64,000 nucleotides of DNA from Mycobacterium szulgai. GTDB lineage: Bacteria > Actinomycetota > Actinomycetes > Mycobacteriales > Mycobacteriaceae. Where the stretch lies: NCBI RefSeq assembly GCF_002116635.1, contig NZ_LQPW01000086.1, positions 1-64,000 of the forward strand, read 5' to 3'. Shown in pieces: positions 1 through 9,237 of this stretch (the stretch's first letter is position 1; the number at the start of each line of letters is the position of its first letter). The translations under genes and the position numbers were made by a program. The notes under the pieces were generated by a model that was not told where the DNA came from, did no database searches, and saw only the letters and a list, made by a program, of their open reading frames with translations.

Positions 1-1
1 G

Positions 2-1249
2 GGCGGGGTCGGGGCGGTCGGCGGCAACGGCGGCACCGGTGGCCAACTGGCTGGCGATGGCGGCAACGGCGGAGCGGGTGGAGCCGGTGTGGCCGGCGGT
101 GGCACCGGCGGCGCGGGCGGCGCCGGCGGCAATGCGGTTGGGCTGTGGGGAACGGGCGGCGCCGGCGGTGCCGGCGGCGCCGGCGGCACCGGTGCCGCGG
201 GCACCAACCCCACCCTCGCGCCCCCGGTGACCACGGCCACCAACGGTGTCGACAACAGCGGCAACCCCGGGGTGCCCGGCGGCGATGCCGCCAGTGGCAC
301 CATCGCCGGTCAGGCCGGTGGTGTCGGCGGCAACGGCGGCTCGACCACCAATAATGCTGGTACCGCGATCGGCGCCGCCGGCGGCCAAGGCGGCAACGGT
401 GGCGACGGAGCGCCCGGCGGCGTCGGCGGGACCGGCGGCCCAGCCAACGGATTAATAGCCACCGGCGGCGACGGCGGCGACGGTGGGAAGGGCGGTGTTG
501 GAGCGCCCGGCGGCTCCGGCGGTGCCGGCGGCGTTGCCAACGGCATCAACACCGCCGGTGGCGGCGGGACCGGCGGCGACGGCGGCCAGGGCGGCACCGG
601 CGCGCCCGGCGGCGCGGGGGGGCCGGGCGGCGCAGGTGTGACAGATGCCCCAGGCGGCCACGGCGGTGGCGGCGGGAACGGCGGCCAGGGCGTTGCTGGC
701 AGCACCGGCGGCGTCGGCGGGAAAGGCGGCGCCGGGGGGCACGGCGGGATTCTGGTCGGCGACGGCGGCATCGGCGGTGCTGGGGGCGCCGGCGGGACGG
801 GCGGTGCCGGCGCACCCGGCGCCTCAGGCGGTGCCGGCGGAACCGGCGGCAGTGCCGTCCAGTCGAATATTCAGGGTGGCGACGGTGGGACGGGCGGCGA
901 GGGAGGTCTCGGCGGAGACGGCGGCCTTGGCGGCGACGGCGCAGACGGCGGCGCGGGCGGCGCGGGCGGACTGTTTGGCCACGCGGGTAGCACTGGAGCC
1001 GGTGGCATGGGCGGCACCGGCGGAGCAGGCGGCCCCGGCGGAAACGGCGGCGCCGGCGGCAACGGCGGCCCCTCCCGCGGCAGCGCCCCCGCGGGCTATG
1101 GCGGCGCGGGTGGCGCTGGGGCAGATGGCGGCAACGGCGGCGGCGGGGGCGTCGGCGCCGCCCTAAGCGCGGGTACGGGAGCGACCGGCCTCGCGGGCGC
1201 ACACGGCATCGATGGTGCGCACGGGTCGGGGCGGTTACCGCCGCCCTAA
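2..1249 (+). CDS. PE_PGRS family protein, C-terminal part (5' end outside the window)
   Basis: The frame is open from base 2 to the TAA at 1247-1249 and consists almost entirely of Gly-Gly-X and Gly-Gly-Ala/Asn repeats, the hallmark of the PGRS domain. The PE domain that should precede it lies left of the window, so this is a truncated view and not a truncated gene. About 415 codons are visible. The last residues (GSGRLPPP) depart from the repeat. PE_PGRS proteins are surface-exposed or secreted through ESX-5 in pathogenic mycobacteria; substrate and function of this member are unknown. A 12-bp palindrome (GCCGGTACCGGC, 1252-1263) follows the stop directly and could help end transcription. 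Confidence 0.93.
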   Translation, partial: GGVGAVGGNGGTGGQLAGDGGNGGAGGAGVAGGGTGGAGGAGGNAVGLWGTGGAGGAGGAGGTGAAGTNPTLAPPVTTATNGVDNSGNPGVPGGDAASGTIAGQAGGVGGNGGSTTNNAGTAIGAAGGQGGNGGDGAPGGVGGTGGPANGLIATGGDGGDGGKGGVGAPGGSGGAGGVANGINTAGGGGTGGDGGQGGTGAPGGAGGPGGAGVTDAPGGHGGGGGNGGQGVAGSTGGVGGKGGAGGHGGILVGDGGIGGAGGAGGTGGAGAPGASGGAGGTGGSAVQSNIQGGDGGTGGEGGLGGDGGLGGDGADGGAGGAGGLFGHAGSTGAGGMGGTGGAGGPGGNGGAGGNGGPSRGSAPAGYGGAGGAGADGGNGGGGGVGAALSAGTGATGLAGAHGIDGAHGSGRLPPP

Positions 1250-1348
1250 AGGCCGGTACCGGCTGTGCGGGATCGATGAATCGGCCGACCGTGTAACGAC
1301 TGGTGCACTAACTGCGACATCCTTTTAGGCCTGTCACCAGGAGGAAAG

Positions 1349-1882
1349 ATGCCCCGACTTCGCAGCACCGCATTGGCTGCTCTGCTGGCGGCGTCGCTCG
1401 GCGCATCGCTCGGTCTGGCGGCTGCGGCCCACGCCGGCGACACCGCGACCTGGAATGGGGACTACATACTGACGCTTTCCGCCAATGCCAAGACCGGTAC
1501 CAGCATCGCGGCCAGTCAACCCGAACCTGCTAAGCAAATCAGCGTTTCCATGAGTTCGACCTGCGCGACCGGCGTCTGCATCGCCACCGTGAACAACCCT
1601 CCCCCACCCAAGAACGACTCAATGCCGACATCGATCGAATTCGTTTGGAACGGTGCGCAGTGGGTTCGGAAAATTGAGTGGAAGTGGGACTGCCTATTGC
1701 CCGATGGCACCGTCGAATACGACCCGGCTAAATCGACTTCGGTCTACACGCCCGGGCCGAACGGCAGCTTCACCGGCCTGTTTCACACCGACATCTTCAG
1801 TGGCGCATGCGAAGGCAATGTCGACATGCCGCTGTCGGCCAAACCGGCCCCGTCGGCGACCAGTCAAATACCAGTCAACTAA
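1349..1882 (+). CDS. Exported protein of unknown function (Rv2253-like)
   Basis: 177 residues with a Sec signal peptide: positive start (MPRLR), a hydrophobic Ala/Leu core and an AHA|GD-type cleavage region near residue 29. The mature part carries four cysteines spaced as two likely disulfide pairs (the CATGVC motif, then single Cys in the second half), typical of small folded secreted mycobacterial proteins. A strong Shine-Dalgarno AGGAGG (1339-1344) sits 4 bases before the ATG and fixes the start. From memory it corresponds to the M. tuberculosis exported protein Rv2253. Biochemical function is unknown. It is convergent with the next gene, with only 3 bp between stops. Confidence 0.85.
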   Translation: MPRLRSTALAALLAASLGASLGLAAAAHAGDTATWNGDYILTLSANAKTGTSIAASQPEPAKQISVSMSSTCATGVCIATVNNPPPPKNDSMPTSIEFVWNGAQWVRKIEWKWDCLLPDGTVEYDPAKSTSVYTPGPNGSFTGLFHTDIFSGACEGNVDMPLSAKPAPSATSQIPVN

Positions 1883-1885
1883 CGG

Positions 1886-2398
1886 CTAACCCACGCCGCG
1901 GCTGAGCCAGGTCACTTCACCGGCGTCGCCGCCGTCCCGGTACACCTCGAGCGCGTCATCCCACGCCGTGCCCAGGACCGAATCCAGTTCGGCGGCAAGG
2001 GTATCGGCACCCTGGGCCATCAGGGTCCGCAGCCGCATTTCGCCCACCATGATGTCGCCGTTGGCGCTCATCGCCCCGCTCCACAACCCGAGCTGCGGGG
2101 TGTGGCTGAACCGCTGGCCGTCGACTCCGGGGCTGGGGTCCTCGGTGACCTCGAACCGCAGCACCGACCAGGACCGCAACGCGTTGGCCAGCCGGGCGCC
2201 GGTTCCCACGGGGCCGACCCAATTGGTGACCGCGCGCAGTTGGCCAGGCATGGCCGGCTGCGGCGTCCAAACCAGGTTCGCCTTGGACTGCAGGGTCGAC
2301 GACAACGCCCACTCGACATGCGGGCACACCGCCGCTGGCGAGGCGTGCACGTATACGACGCCGGTCGTCACGTCGGCGAATTGATTCGACGCATGCAT
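1886..2398 (-). CDS. DUF3145 family protein
   Basis: 170 residues, close to the usual length of this actinobacterial family. The N-terminus (MHASNQFADVTTGVVYVHAS) and the early CPHVEWALSS segment are what I recognise as DUF3145. A longer frame to 2437 exists, but GAAGGAG lies 6 bases upstream of the ATG at 2396-2398 and decides the start. No signal peptide or membrane segment is visible, so the protein is probably cytoplasmic. Function is unknown. I believe the M. tuberculosis counterpart is Rv2256c, judged by gene order only. Confidence 0.82.
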   Translation of the reverse strand: MHASNQFADVTTGVVYVHASPAAVCPHVEWALSSTLQSKANLVWTPQPAMPGQLRAVTNWVGPVGTGARLANALRSWSVLRFEVTEDPSPGVDGQRFSHTPQLGLWSGAMSANGDIMVGEMRLRTLMAQGADTLAAELDSVLGTAWDDALEVYRDGGDAGEVTWLSRGVG

Positions 2399-2523
2399 CT
2401 GTTGCTCCTTCGGTTCCACGAGGGACGTCTTCCCCAACGACCTGGTGGACCGGCAGAACAGGATGCCTGCATCAATTGTTTGTGTCTTGCGTGTCTATTG
2501 TGCCTTGTGATGCCTGTGTTGCG

Positions 2524-3348
2524 CTAGTGTGCATTTTCCGCGGCGATCACCCGGTCTGAGACGGCCGGCCACAGATCCAGCGCCCACTCGCCGAAATCGC
2601 GGTCGGTGAGCACCACCAGCGCCAGGTCAACCTCGGGATCGGCCCAGATGAAGCCGCCTGCCTGGCCAAAATGGCCGAAGGTGCGCGCCGAGTTGCGCGT
2701 ACCCGTCCAGTGCGGTGATTTCGAGTCCCGGATTTCGAAGCCCAGCCCCCAGTCGTTGGGACGCTGGACCCCGTAGCCTGGCAACACTCCGTCCAGGCCC
2801 GGAAACTGCACCGTCGTGGCCTCGGCGTGCAGCTGCGCCGAGACCGTCGACGGACTCAGCAGGTCCGCTGCGAACGCGGCCAGGTCGCCGACCGTCGAGG
2901 TTGCCCCGAACCCGGCGGTGGCGGCGCCGCCCTCTAGCCGGGTGGTCCCCATGCCCAGCGGTTCGAACACCGCCTCGCGCAGATAGCTGCCGAACTCGAT
3001 TCCCGACTCCCGCTGCACGGTTTCGGCCAGCACCGCAAAACCGTAGTTGGAATACATCCGGCGGGTGCCGGGTCGGGCCAGCACCTGATCGGAGTGCATC
3101 GCCAAGCCCGAGGCGTGGGCCAACAAGTGCCGAATCGTGGAGTCCGGTGGGCCGGCCGCGGTTTCGAGTTCGACGACGCCTTCCTCGATCGCCACCTGCA
3201 CCGCCCGGGCCACCAGCGGCTTGGTCACCGACGCCAGGGTGAAAACTTTCGCGGTGTCGCCATGTGTCGCCAGCACGCCGGCAGGCCCGACCACCGCCGC
3301 GGCCGCGGCCGGGACCGGCCAGTCGCACAAGGCGTCCAGAGCCGGCAT
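2524..3348 (-). CDS. Serine hydrolase, beta-lactamase/penicillin-binding-protein fold (class C-like)
   Basis: 274 residues. The active-site SxxK tetrad is visible as SVTK in the segment TLASVTKPLVAR, the Tyr-x-Asn motif as YSN (MYSNYGF), and the third motif as HFGQAG near the C-terminus. This is the pattern of the EstB / class C beta-lactamase-like esterase family. No signal peptide is seen, so an intracellular esterase or hydrolase is more likely than a true beta-lactamase. The ATG (3346-3348) shares one base with the TAA of the upstream methyltransferase (TAATG), indicating translational coupling. Substrate is unknown. Confidence 0.85.
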   Translation of the reverse strand: MPALDALCDWPVPAAAAAVVGPAGVLATHGDTAKVFTLASVTKPLVARAVQVAIEEGVVELETAAGPPDSTIRHLLAHASGLAMHSDQVLARPGTRRMYSNYGFAVLAETVQRESGIEFGSYLREAVFEPLGMGTTRLEGGAATAGFGATSTVGDLAAFAADLLSPSTVSAQLHAEATTVQFPGLDGVLPGYGVQRPNDWGLGFEIRDSKSPHWTGTRNSARTFGHFGQAGGFIWADPEVDLALVVLTDRDFGEWALDLWPAVSDRVIAAENAH

Positions 3349-4406
3349 TACTTGGTGGCGATGTAGTAGTTGTTCAGCGGATCCGAGTCGATCTCGGCCA
3401 CCCGCACCGCGGTGAACCCGGCGTCGTTCAGCATCGACACGGCCAGCTGCGTGCCCCACGCCGTGCCCAGTCCGGCGCCGCCGAGGGCCAACGACACCGT
3501 CATGCAGTGCATCAGTGAAGTCGTGTAGAGGTAAGTGCTCATCGGCCGGCCGACGTTCTCCTCTAGGCGGCTCGACGCCTTGATGTCGGCCATCAACAGC
3601 ACACCCCCGGGTCGCAGCGCACGGTAAATGTTTTCCAGCACCTGCGCCGGGTGCGCCTGATCGTGGATCGCGTCGAACACCGTGATGACGTCGTAGGCCG
3701 AGTCTTTGTCCAAATGCGCCAGATTGTGGCTTTCGAAGCCGGCGTTCGTCAGGTGCAGGCGTGCCGCCTCCTGGATGCCCGTCGCGACCGCCTCGTCGGA
3801 AAAGTCGATCCCGGTGAACCGGCTCGCCGGAAACGCCTGCGCCATCACGTTGATCGCATGGCCGCTGCCGCAGCCGAGATCGGCCACGTCCGCGCCGGCG
3901 CGCAGGCGCTCGGGCAGACCCTCGACCAATGGCAGCACGACGTCAACGAGTGCGGCATCGAAAACGGCGCCGCTCTGCTCTGCCATCAGTGTGTGGAAGC
4001 GCGGGTATTCGCTGTAGGACAGGCCGCCACCCGTCCGGAAGCAGCCGACGATCTTCTGCTCGACTTGGCCGAGTAGTGGCATGAACTGCGCCACTACCGC
4101 GAGATTGTCCGGTCCGGCGGCTCGGGTCAGCACGGCCGCACGATGGGCGGGCAGCGCATAAGTCCCGGCCGCGGCGTCGTACTCGACGACGTGCCCCGTC
4201 GTAGCCCCACCCAGCCACTCCCGGACGTAGCGCTCGTTGAGCCCCGCAGCATCGGCGATCTGGGTGCTGGTGGACGGCGGCAGGCCGGCCATGGCGTCCA
4301 GCAGACCGGTCTGATGTCCAATGCTTAACAGCAGCGCGAGACTGGCGCCGTCGAATGTCGCGACGATCCGCTCGCTGAACGCTTCGGTGGTTTCAGGGGC
4401 CGTCAT
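3348..4406 (-). CDS. Class I SAM-dependent methyltransferase with N-terminal winged helix (Rv2258c-like)
   Basis: 352 residues. Residues 1-90 resemble the winged-helix dimerisation domain of O-methyltransferase-type enzymes ([10 protein letters not shown]...[15 protein letters not shown]). The SAM-binding motif I, DLGCGSG, is at residues 176-182, followed by the acidic-loop motif ([11 protein letters not shown]) and a post-motif [14 protein letters not shown]. The start is the ATG at 4404-4406 ([10 protein letters not shown]); the frame runs on to 4538 but that part shows no conserved sequence and would overlap the divergent mscR start. The M. tuberculosis relative has been annotated as a possible regulator, but the catalytic motifs here look intact. 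Acceptor substrate is unknown. It forms an operon with the downstream serine hydrolase. Confidence 0.85.
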   Translation of the reverse strand: MTAPETTEAFSERIVATFDGASLALLLSIGHQTGLLDAMAGLPPSTSTQIADAAGLNERYVREWLGGATTGHVVEYDAAAGTYALPAHRAAVLTRAAGPDNLAVVAQFMPLLGQVEQKIVGCFRTGGGLSYSEYPRFHTLMAEQSGAVFDAALVDVVLPLVEGLPERLRAGADVADLGCGSGHAINVMAQAFPASRFTGIDFSDEAVATGIQEAARLHLTNAGFESHNLAHLDKDSAYDVITVFDAIHDQAHPAQVLENIYRALRPGGVLLMADIKASSRLEENVGRPMSTYLYTTSLMHCMTVSLALGGAGLGTAWGTQLAVSMLNDAGFTAVRVAEIDSDPLNNYYIATK

Positions 4407-4507
4407 GCTCAGGCACTCTATCCCCCCGACACCGCATCCACTGCCGGCATTTAACCCGCATGGGCGCGCTGAGCGCAGGCTGGGCGGCGCACCGTAGGTT
4501 GGAGCCC

Positions 4508-5605
4508 ATGAGTCAGACAGTGCGCGGCGTGATCTCACGAAAAAAGGGCGAGCCCGTCGAATTGGTGGACGTCGTCATACCGGACCCGGGACCCGGCGAG
4601 GCCGTCGTCGACATCACCGCCTGCGGGGTGTGCCACACCGATCTGACCTACCGCGACGGTGGCATCAACGACGAGTACCCGTTCCTGCTCGGCCACGAGG
4701 CCGCGGGCAGGGTCGAAGCCGTCGGCCCCGGTGTCACCGAAGTCGAGCCCGGCGACTTCGTGATCCTGAACTGGCGCGCGGTGTGCGGCCAGTGCCGGGC
4801 CTGCAAACGCGGCCGGCCGCATCTCTGCTTCGACACCTTCAACGCCACCCAGAAGATGACGCTGACCGATGGCACTGAACTGACTCCGGCCCTTGGCATT
4901 GGCGCGTTTGCCGATAAGACGCTGGTCGCCGCGGGCCAATGCACCAAGGTCAACCCCGAGGCCGACCCGGCCGTCGCGGGCCTGCTGGGCTGCGGAGTGA
5001 TGGCGGGCATCGGCGCCGCGATCAATACCGGTGGCGTTACCCGTGACGACACGGTCGCGGTGATCGGCTGCGGCGGCGTGGGCGATGCCGCGATCGCCGG
5101 GGCCGCTTTGGTCGGCGCCCGGCGCATCATCGCCGTCGACACCGACAACACCAAGCTGGAGTGGGCGCGCAAGTTCGGCGCCACCCACACCGTCAACGCC
5201 CGCGAGTTCGACGACGAAATGGGTGTGGTGAAAACCATTCAAGACCTCACCGACGGCTTCGGCGCTAACGTGGTGATCGACGCCGTCGGCCGGCCCGAAA
5301 CATGGAAGCAGGCCTTCTACGCCCGTGATCTGGCCGGAACCGTTGTGCTGGTTGGTGTTCCGACGCCCGACATGCGTCTGGACATGCCTTTGGTGGACTT
5401 CTTCTCGCACGGCGGGGCCCTGAAGTCATCCTGGTATGGCGATTGCCTGCCCGAACGCGACTTCCCCACCCTTATCGATCTCTACCTGCAGGGCCGGCTG
5501 CCGCTGGACGAGTTCGTGTCCGAACGCATCGGGCTGGGCGACATCGACGAAGCATTTCACAAGATGCATCAGGGCAAGGTGCTGCGCTCGGTGGTGCTCC
5601 TGTAA
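4508..5605 (+). CDS. mscR: S-nitrosomycothiol reductase / mycothiol-dependent formaldehyde dehydrogenase
   Basis: 365 residues, zinc-dependent class III alcohol dehydrogenase family. Catalytic zinc ligands are visible in CGVCHTD and GHEAAG. The structural zinc site is [15 protein letters not shown], and the Rossmann motif is VIGCGGVG. MscR reduces S-nitrosomycothiol and oxidises the formaldehyde-mycothiol adduct with NAD, so it belongs to cytosolic thiol redox defence. The start ATG (4508, MSQTVRGVI) is chosen over an upstream in-frame start because the family begins here. The TAA overlaps the ATG of the metallo-beta-lactamase gene behind it (TAATG), matching the mscR-Rv2260 arrangement I recall from M. 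tuberculosis (Rv2259-Rv2260). Confidence 0.93.
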   Translation: MSQTVRGVISRKKGEPVELVDVVIPDPGPGEAVVDITACGVCHTDLTYRDGGINDEYPFLLGHEAAGRVEAVGPGVTEVEPGDFVILNWRAVCGQCRACKRGRPHLCFDTFNATQKMTLTDGTELTPALGIGAFADKTLVAAGQCTKVNPEADPAVAGLLGCGVMAGIGAAINTGGVTRDDTVAVIGCGGVGDAAIAGAALVGARRIIAVDTDNTKLEWARKFGATHTVNAREFDDEMGVVKTIQDLTDGFGANVVIDAVGRPETWKQAFYARDLAGTVVLVGVPTPDMRLDMPLVDFFSHGGALKSSWYGDCLPERDFPTLIDLYLQGRLPLDEFVSERIGLGDIDEAFHKMHQGKVLRSVVLL

Positions 5606-6228
5606 TGGCCGCCATCGACCGGGTGATAACCCACGGCACGTTCGAACTCGACGGCGGCAGTTGGGAAGTCGACAACAACATCTGGCTGGTCGGCGACGAT
5701 TCTGAGGTGGTGGTTTTCGACGCCGCCCACGACGCGGCCCCGATCGTGGCCGCAGTCAACGGCCGCAACGTGATCGCGGTGGTGTGCACCCACGGCCACA
5801 ACGATCACGTGACGGTGGCTCCCGAACTCGGCCGGGCGCTGGACGCACCGGTGCTATTACACCCTGGCGACGACGTACTGTGGCGAATGACTCACCCGGA
5901 AAAGAACTTTCGCGCCGTATCCGACGGAGACACGTTGCGCGTCGCCGGCACCGAGTTGCGGGCACAGCACACACCCGGGCACTCACCGGGATCAGTCTGT
6001 TGGCATGCCCCGGAGCTCAACGTCGTGTTCAGCGGCGACACGCTGTTTTCCGGCGGGCCGGGCGCAACCGGTCGCTCCTACTCAGACTTCCCGACGATCC
6101 TGCAGTCCATATCCGGGCGACTGGGCTCGCTGCCCGGCGAGACCGTCGTGCACACCGGCCATGGTGACAGTACGACGGTCGGCGACGAGATCGTGCACTA
6201 CGAAGAATGGGTGGCCCGAGGGCACTGA
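5605..6228 (+). CDS. Metallo-beta-lactamase-fold hydrolase, partner of MscR (Rv2260-like)
   Basis: 207 residues. The metal-binding signature HGHNDH is intact and is followed by HTPGHSPGS, FSGDTLF and a final HTGHGD, that is, all ligand positions of a glyoxalase-II-type binuclear hydrolase. The start ATG overlaps the mscR stop, so the two are almost certainly co-translated. By analogy with glutathione systems, where a formyl-thiol hydrolase follows the dehydrogenase, an attractive inference is hydrolysis of S-formylmycothiol or another mycothiol thioester. That substrate is inferred from context and not shown by the sequence. Confidence 0.88.
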   Translation: MAAIDRVITHGTFELDGGSWEVDNNIWLVGDDSEVVVFDAAHDAAPIVAAVNGRNVIAVVCTHGHNDHVTVAPELGRALDAPVLLHPGDDVLWRMTHPEKNFRAVSDGDTLRVAGTELRAQHTPGHSPGSVCWHAPELNVVFSGDTLFSGGPGATGRSYSDFPTILQSISGRLGSLPGETVVHTGHGDSTTVGDEIVHYEEWVARGH

Positions 6229-6287
6229 GATGCCCTAGTCACAGAGACGCATGTGACGGCTGAGCATTAGCGACCGGAGCCCAGCGC

Positions 6288-7025
6288 TCACTGCCCATCC
6301 AAAATCCGCCGCTTCTCGGCCTGAAATTCCTCTTCGGTCAGCGCCCCCGAATCCCGCAGTGCCGCTAAGGTTTTGAGTCGCTCTAGTCGGACGCCGTCGT
6401 CAGTGGGTTCGTAGGCCGCGACCGGCTGCGGCGGCGACAGGTCGTGCAGGTATGGGCTGGCCGCCGGCCGGGCGACGGCGGCCGATACGGCCGTGCGCCG
6501 GGTGCGTGACAGCCACATCACCGACAAGGCCAAATCGATCAGGCCGAGGACGAACACGGCGACGAACACCCAGACCAGATAGCCGTATGAACTCTGGTGA
6601 CCGAAAGCCAGACGCGGGTTGATGTATCCGTTGACTTGGCCGTCTGTGGTGACGTCGTAGGTTCCTTCGGCGGGAACATGCACCATCCATACCCGCACAT
6701 GTGCGTCGTTGTTGACCGTCGTTGTGCTGCCGATACTTTCCGTCACCGCGGGTTGCGGCATGCCCTCGGGGGGCTTGATCGTGATCCCCAATGGCGGCAC
6801 CGGCAGGCCACTGCCATCGCCGATCACCAACGTATGCAGGCTGACGGTAACCTCACCGGCGGGCAGGTGCACGCTGCCCGTCCCGGGGATCGGCACCTCG
6901 CCGTAGGCGTTGTACTTATCGAGAAAGAAAGCATTGAGCACCAGGGTGACGATGAAGCCGCCCACCGCTACCACCAGCGTCACCACCGCCACAGCCAGCG
7001 ACACCTTTGCCAGCCGTCTACTCAT
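6288..7025 (-). CDS. Membrane protein with C-terminal SHOCT domain
   Basis: 245 residues. There is an N-terminal transmembrane segment (about residues 8-32), a central polar region of about 110 residues likely outside the membrane, a second membrane segment near residues 150-172, and a basic linker. The C-terminal 30 residues ([20 protein letters not shown]) match the SHOCT short C-terminal helical domain, thought to mediate oligomerisation or nucleic-acid contacts. The ATG at 7025 (MSRRLAKVS) is preferred over an upstream in-frame start since it begins the membrane-anchor pattern. Divergent from the SDR gene. Specific function unknown. Confidence 0.75.
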   Translation of the reverse strand: MSRRLAKVSLAVAVVTLVVAVGGFIVTLVLNAFFLDKYNAYGEVPIPGTGSVHLPAGEVTVSLHTLVIGDGSGLPVPPLGITIKPPEGMPQPAVTESIGSTTTVNNDAHVRVWMVHVPAEGTYDVTTDGQVNGYINPRLAFGHQSSYGYLVWVFVAVFVLGLIDLALSVMWLSRTRRTAVSAAVARPAASPYLHDLSPPQPVAAYEPTDDGVRLERLKTLAALRDSGALTEEEFQAEKRRILDGQ

Positions 7026-7114
7026 CCACGCAGTGTAGAAGGCGACTGCACTGCAGCGGCAGCGAGGCAAGGCGCACACTGGGAAACAAAGCGACCGGAA
7101 ATGGAGTGATACGC

Positions 7115-8062
7115 ATGGCTAACGATCTTGTCGCCACGGTGCCCGATCTGACCGGCAAGCTTGCGATCGTGACCGGAGCCAACAGCGGTCTGGGGTTCGG
7201 ATTGGCCCGCCGGCTGGCGGCGGCCGGCGCGGACGTCGCGATGGCGATTCGCAATCGCGCCAAGGGCGAGGCAGCGATCAAGGAAATCCGCTCCACGATT
7301 CCCGCGGCAAAACTCACCATCAAAGCCCTCGACCTGTCATCGCTGGCGTCGGTTGCCGCCCTGGGGGAAGAACTCAACGCCGAAGGCCGCCCGATCGATA
7401 TCCTGATCAACAACGCCGGCGTGATGACTCCACCCGAACGCGACACTACAGCCGACGGCTTCGAATTACAGTTCGGCAGTAACCATCTCGGACACTTCGC
7501 GCTCACCGCACACGTCCTGCCGCTGTTGCGGGCCGCACAGCACCCGCGCGTCGTCTCGCTGAGCAGCCTGGCGGCCCGCCGCGGCCAGATCCATTTCGAC
7601 GACCTGCAGTTCGAGAAGTCCTACAATCCGATGGCGGCCTATGGTCAGTCGAAACTGGCGGTGTTGATGTTCGCCCGGGAGTTGGATCGCCGCAGTCGTA
7701 AAGCCGGCTGGGGCATCGTGTCCAATGCCGCCCACCCCGGCCTTACCAAAACCAACCTGCAAATCGCCGGACCGTCGCGCGGCCGCGAAAAGCCGGCGCT
7801 GATGGAGCGGCTGTACAAGACCTCATGGCGCTTTACGCCGTTCCTCTGGCAGGAAATCGACGAAGGCATCCTGCCGGCGTTGTATGCGGCCGCCACACCG
7901 CAAGCCGAGGGCGGCGTGTTCTATGGCCCCCGCGGCTTCTACGAGACCGCCGGCGGTGGCGTGACCGAGGCCAAGGTCCCCGCCCGGGCCGCCAATGACG
8001 CTGACAGCCAACGGCTTTGGGAGATATCTGAGCAGCTCACCGGTGTGAGTTTCGCTAGCTAG
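7115..8062 (+). CDS. Short-chain dehydrogenase/reductase (Rv2263-like)
   Basis: 315 residues, classical SDR of the retinol-dehydrogenase-like subgroup. The cofactor motif TGANSGLG is at about residues 20-27 and NNAG follows the fourth strand. The catalytic Ser is in [11 protein letters not shown] and the Tyr/Lys pair in YGQSK. Arg residues after the second strand (AIRNRAKGE) suggest NADP(H). The start ATG at 7115 is preceded by GGAGTG. Only 2 bases separate its stop from the methyltransferase gene that follows, so the two are probably one transcript. The natural substrate is unknown. Confidence 0.88.
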   Translation: MANDLVATVPDLTGKLAIVTGANSGLGFGLARRLAAAGADVAMAIRNRAKGEAAIKEIRSTIPAAKLTIKALDLSSLASVAALGEELNAEGRPIDILINNAGVMTPPERDTTADGFELQFGSNHLGHFALTAHVLPLLRAAQHPRVVSLSSLAARRGQIHFDDLQFEKSYNPMAAYGQSKLAVLMFARELDRRSRKAGWGIVSNAAHPGLTKTNLQIAGPSRGREKPALMERLYKTSWRFTPFLWQEIDEGILPALYAAATPQAEGGVFYGPRGFYETAGGGVTEAKVPARAANDADSQRLWEISEQLTGVSFAS

Positions 8063-8064
8063 CC

Positions 8065-9156
8065 ATGGAACCCGATATGCGCGTGCCGCAATCGAGCATC
8101 GTGGTGCGCCCGGAGCCGATGGACAGCGCGACCTACACACAGTCGTCGCGGCTGCAGGCCGCGGGTTTGACGCCGGCCGTCGCGCTTTTTGAGCTTGCCG
8201 CCCAACAGGTTCCGCTGCCCCAGCCCCCGCAACCGATCGTCATCGCCGATTACGGCGCGGCCACCGGCCACAATTCACTCAAGCCGATGTCCGCGGCAAT
8301 CGACGTGCTGCGCAAGCGCACCCGCGACGACCACGCAATCCTGTTGGCACACACCGACGTACCCGAAAACGACTTCACCGCACTGTTCCAGACACTGGCC
8401 GAGGACCCGGACAGTTACCTGCAAAAGGACAGCGCGAGTTTCCCGTCGGCGATCGGCCGATCGTTCTACACCCAGATTCTGCCGACCAACACCGTCAACC
8501 TCGGCTGGACGTCCTGGGCGGTCCAGTGGCTGAGCAAGATCCCTGCGCCGCTCCCCGACCACGTACAAGTCGCCTACAGCAATGACGAGCAGGCCCGCGC
8601 GGCCTATGCCCGCCAGGCGGCCACGGATTGGCAGGATTTCCTGGCCTTCCGCGGACGCGAGTTCTGTCCGGCTGGACGTCTGGTGGTGCTGACGATGGCC
8701 GTCCAGGAAGACGGCGAGTTCGGCTACCGGCCCTTGAATGAGGCCATCATGGCGGGTCTGCACGATCAGGTGCGGCAGGGCTTGTTGCGCGCCGAAGAGG
8801 TACAACGCATGGCGCTTCCCATTGTTGCGCGCAGCGAGAAGGACTTTCGCGCTCCTTTTGCGCCACGCGGGCGGTTTGAGGGCCTGGCGATCGATCACCT
8901 GGAGGTGTTCGATGCCCAAGACCGATTCTGGGCTCGCTTCCAAACAGATGGTGACGCAGAAGCTTTCGGTGCGCAGTGGGCAGCATTCGCGCGGGCCGCC
9001 CTCTTCCCCACCCTGGCGGCCGCTTTGGACATCCCGCGCCGCGCTGAATTCACGCAGCGCCTGCAGGTCGCCGTCGCACAACGGCTGGCCGCCGCGCCGG
9101 AGCCGATGCGGCTTCCGCTGGCCGCGATTGTGCTGGTCAAAAGCGGGTCGGGGTAA
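8065..9156 (+). CDS. SABATH-type SAM-dependent carboxyl methyltransferase
   Basis: 363 residues. Motifs typical of the plant salicylate/jasmonate carboxyl methyltransferase family (Methyltransf_7) can be read: IADYGAATGHNSL for SAM binding, then SFYTQILPTNTVNLGWTSW followed by AVQWLS. These match the family's SFY-x-LFP-SNS-hhh-SS-x-x-QWLS block. SABATH enzymes methylate small carboxylic acids or nitrogen heterocycles. The gene begins 2 bases after the SDR stop, so a two-step modification of one small molecule by SDR and methyltransferase is a reasonable inference. A second in-frame ATG lies 12 bases downstream and cannot be excluded as the start. Confidence 0.8.
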   Translation: MEPDMRVPQSSIVVRPEPMDSATYTQSSRLQAAGLTPAVALFELAAQQVPLPQPPQPIVIADYGAATGHNSLKPMSAAIDVLRKRTRDDHAILLAHTDVPENDFTALFQTLAEDPDSYLQKDSASFPSAIGRSFYTQILPTNTVNLGWTSWAVQWLSKIPAPLPDHVQVAYSNDEQARAAYARQAATDWQDFLAFRGREFCPAGRLVVLTMAVQEDGEFGYRPLNEAIMAGLHDQVRQGLLRAEEVQRMALPIVARSEKDFRAPFAPRGRFEGLAIDHLEVFDAQDRFWARFQTDGDAEAFGAQWAAFARAALFPTLAAALDIPRRAEFTQRLQVAVAQRLAAAPEPMRLPLAAIVLVKSGSG

Positions 9157-9237
9157 CGAGCGTTTCGACATTGCGCCGCAGTGGTACCCCCTGCCCAGGG
9201 TCGGCTCAAAAATTGCAACTCCACAGGGGGCGAGAGC

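Noticed and set aside
310..1202. Proline- and arginine-rich minus-strand frames opposite the partial PE_PGRS
   Set aside because: Mirror image of the glycine repeat; no start signal and no non-repeat sequence.
1..1249. Possible tandem-repeat or CRISPR-like array in the glycine-rich region
   Set aside because: The repeats are codon-level GGC/GGN units in an open frame, without constant spacers.
3348..4538. Longer version of the methyltransferase starting at 4538
   Set aside because: The extra 44 residues lack conservation and would run into the divergent mscR start; ATG at 4406 fits the family length.
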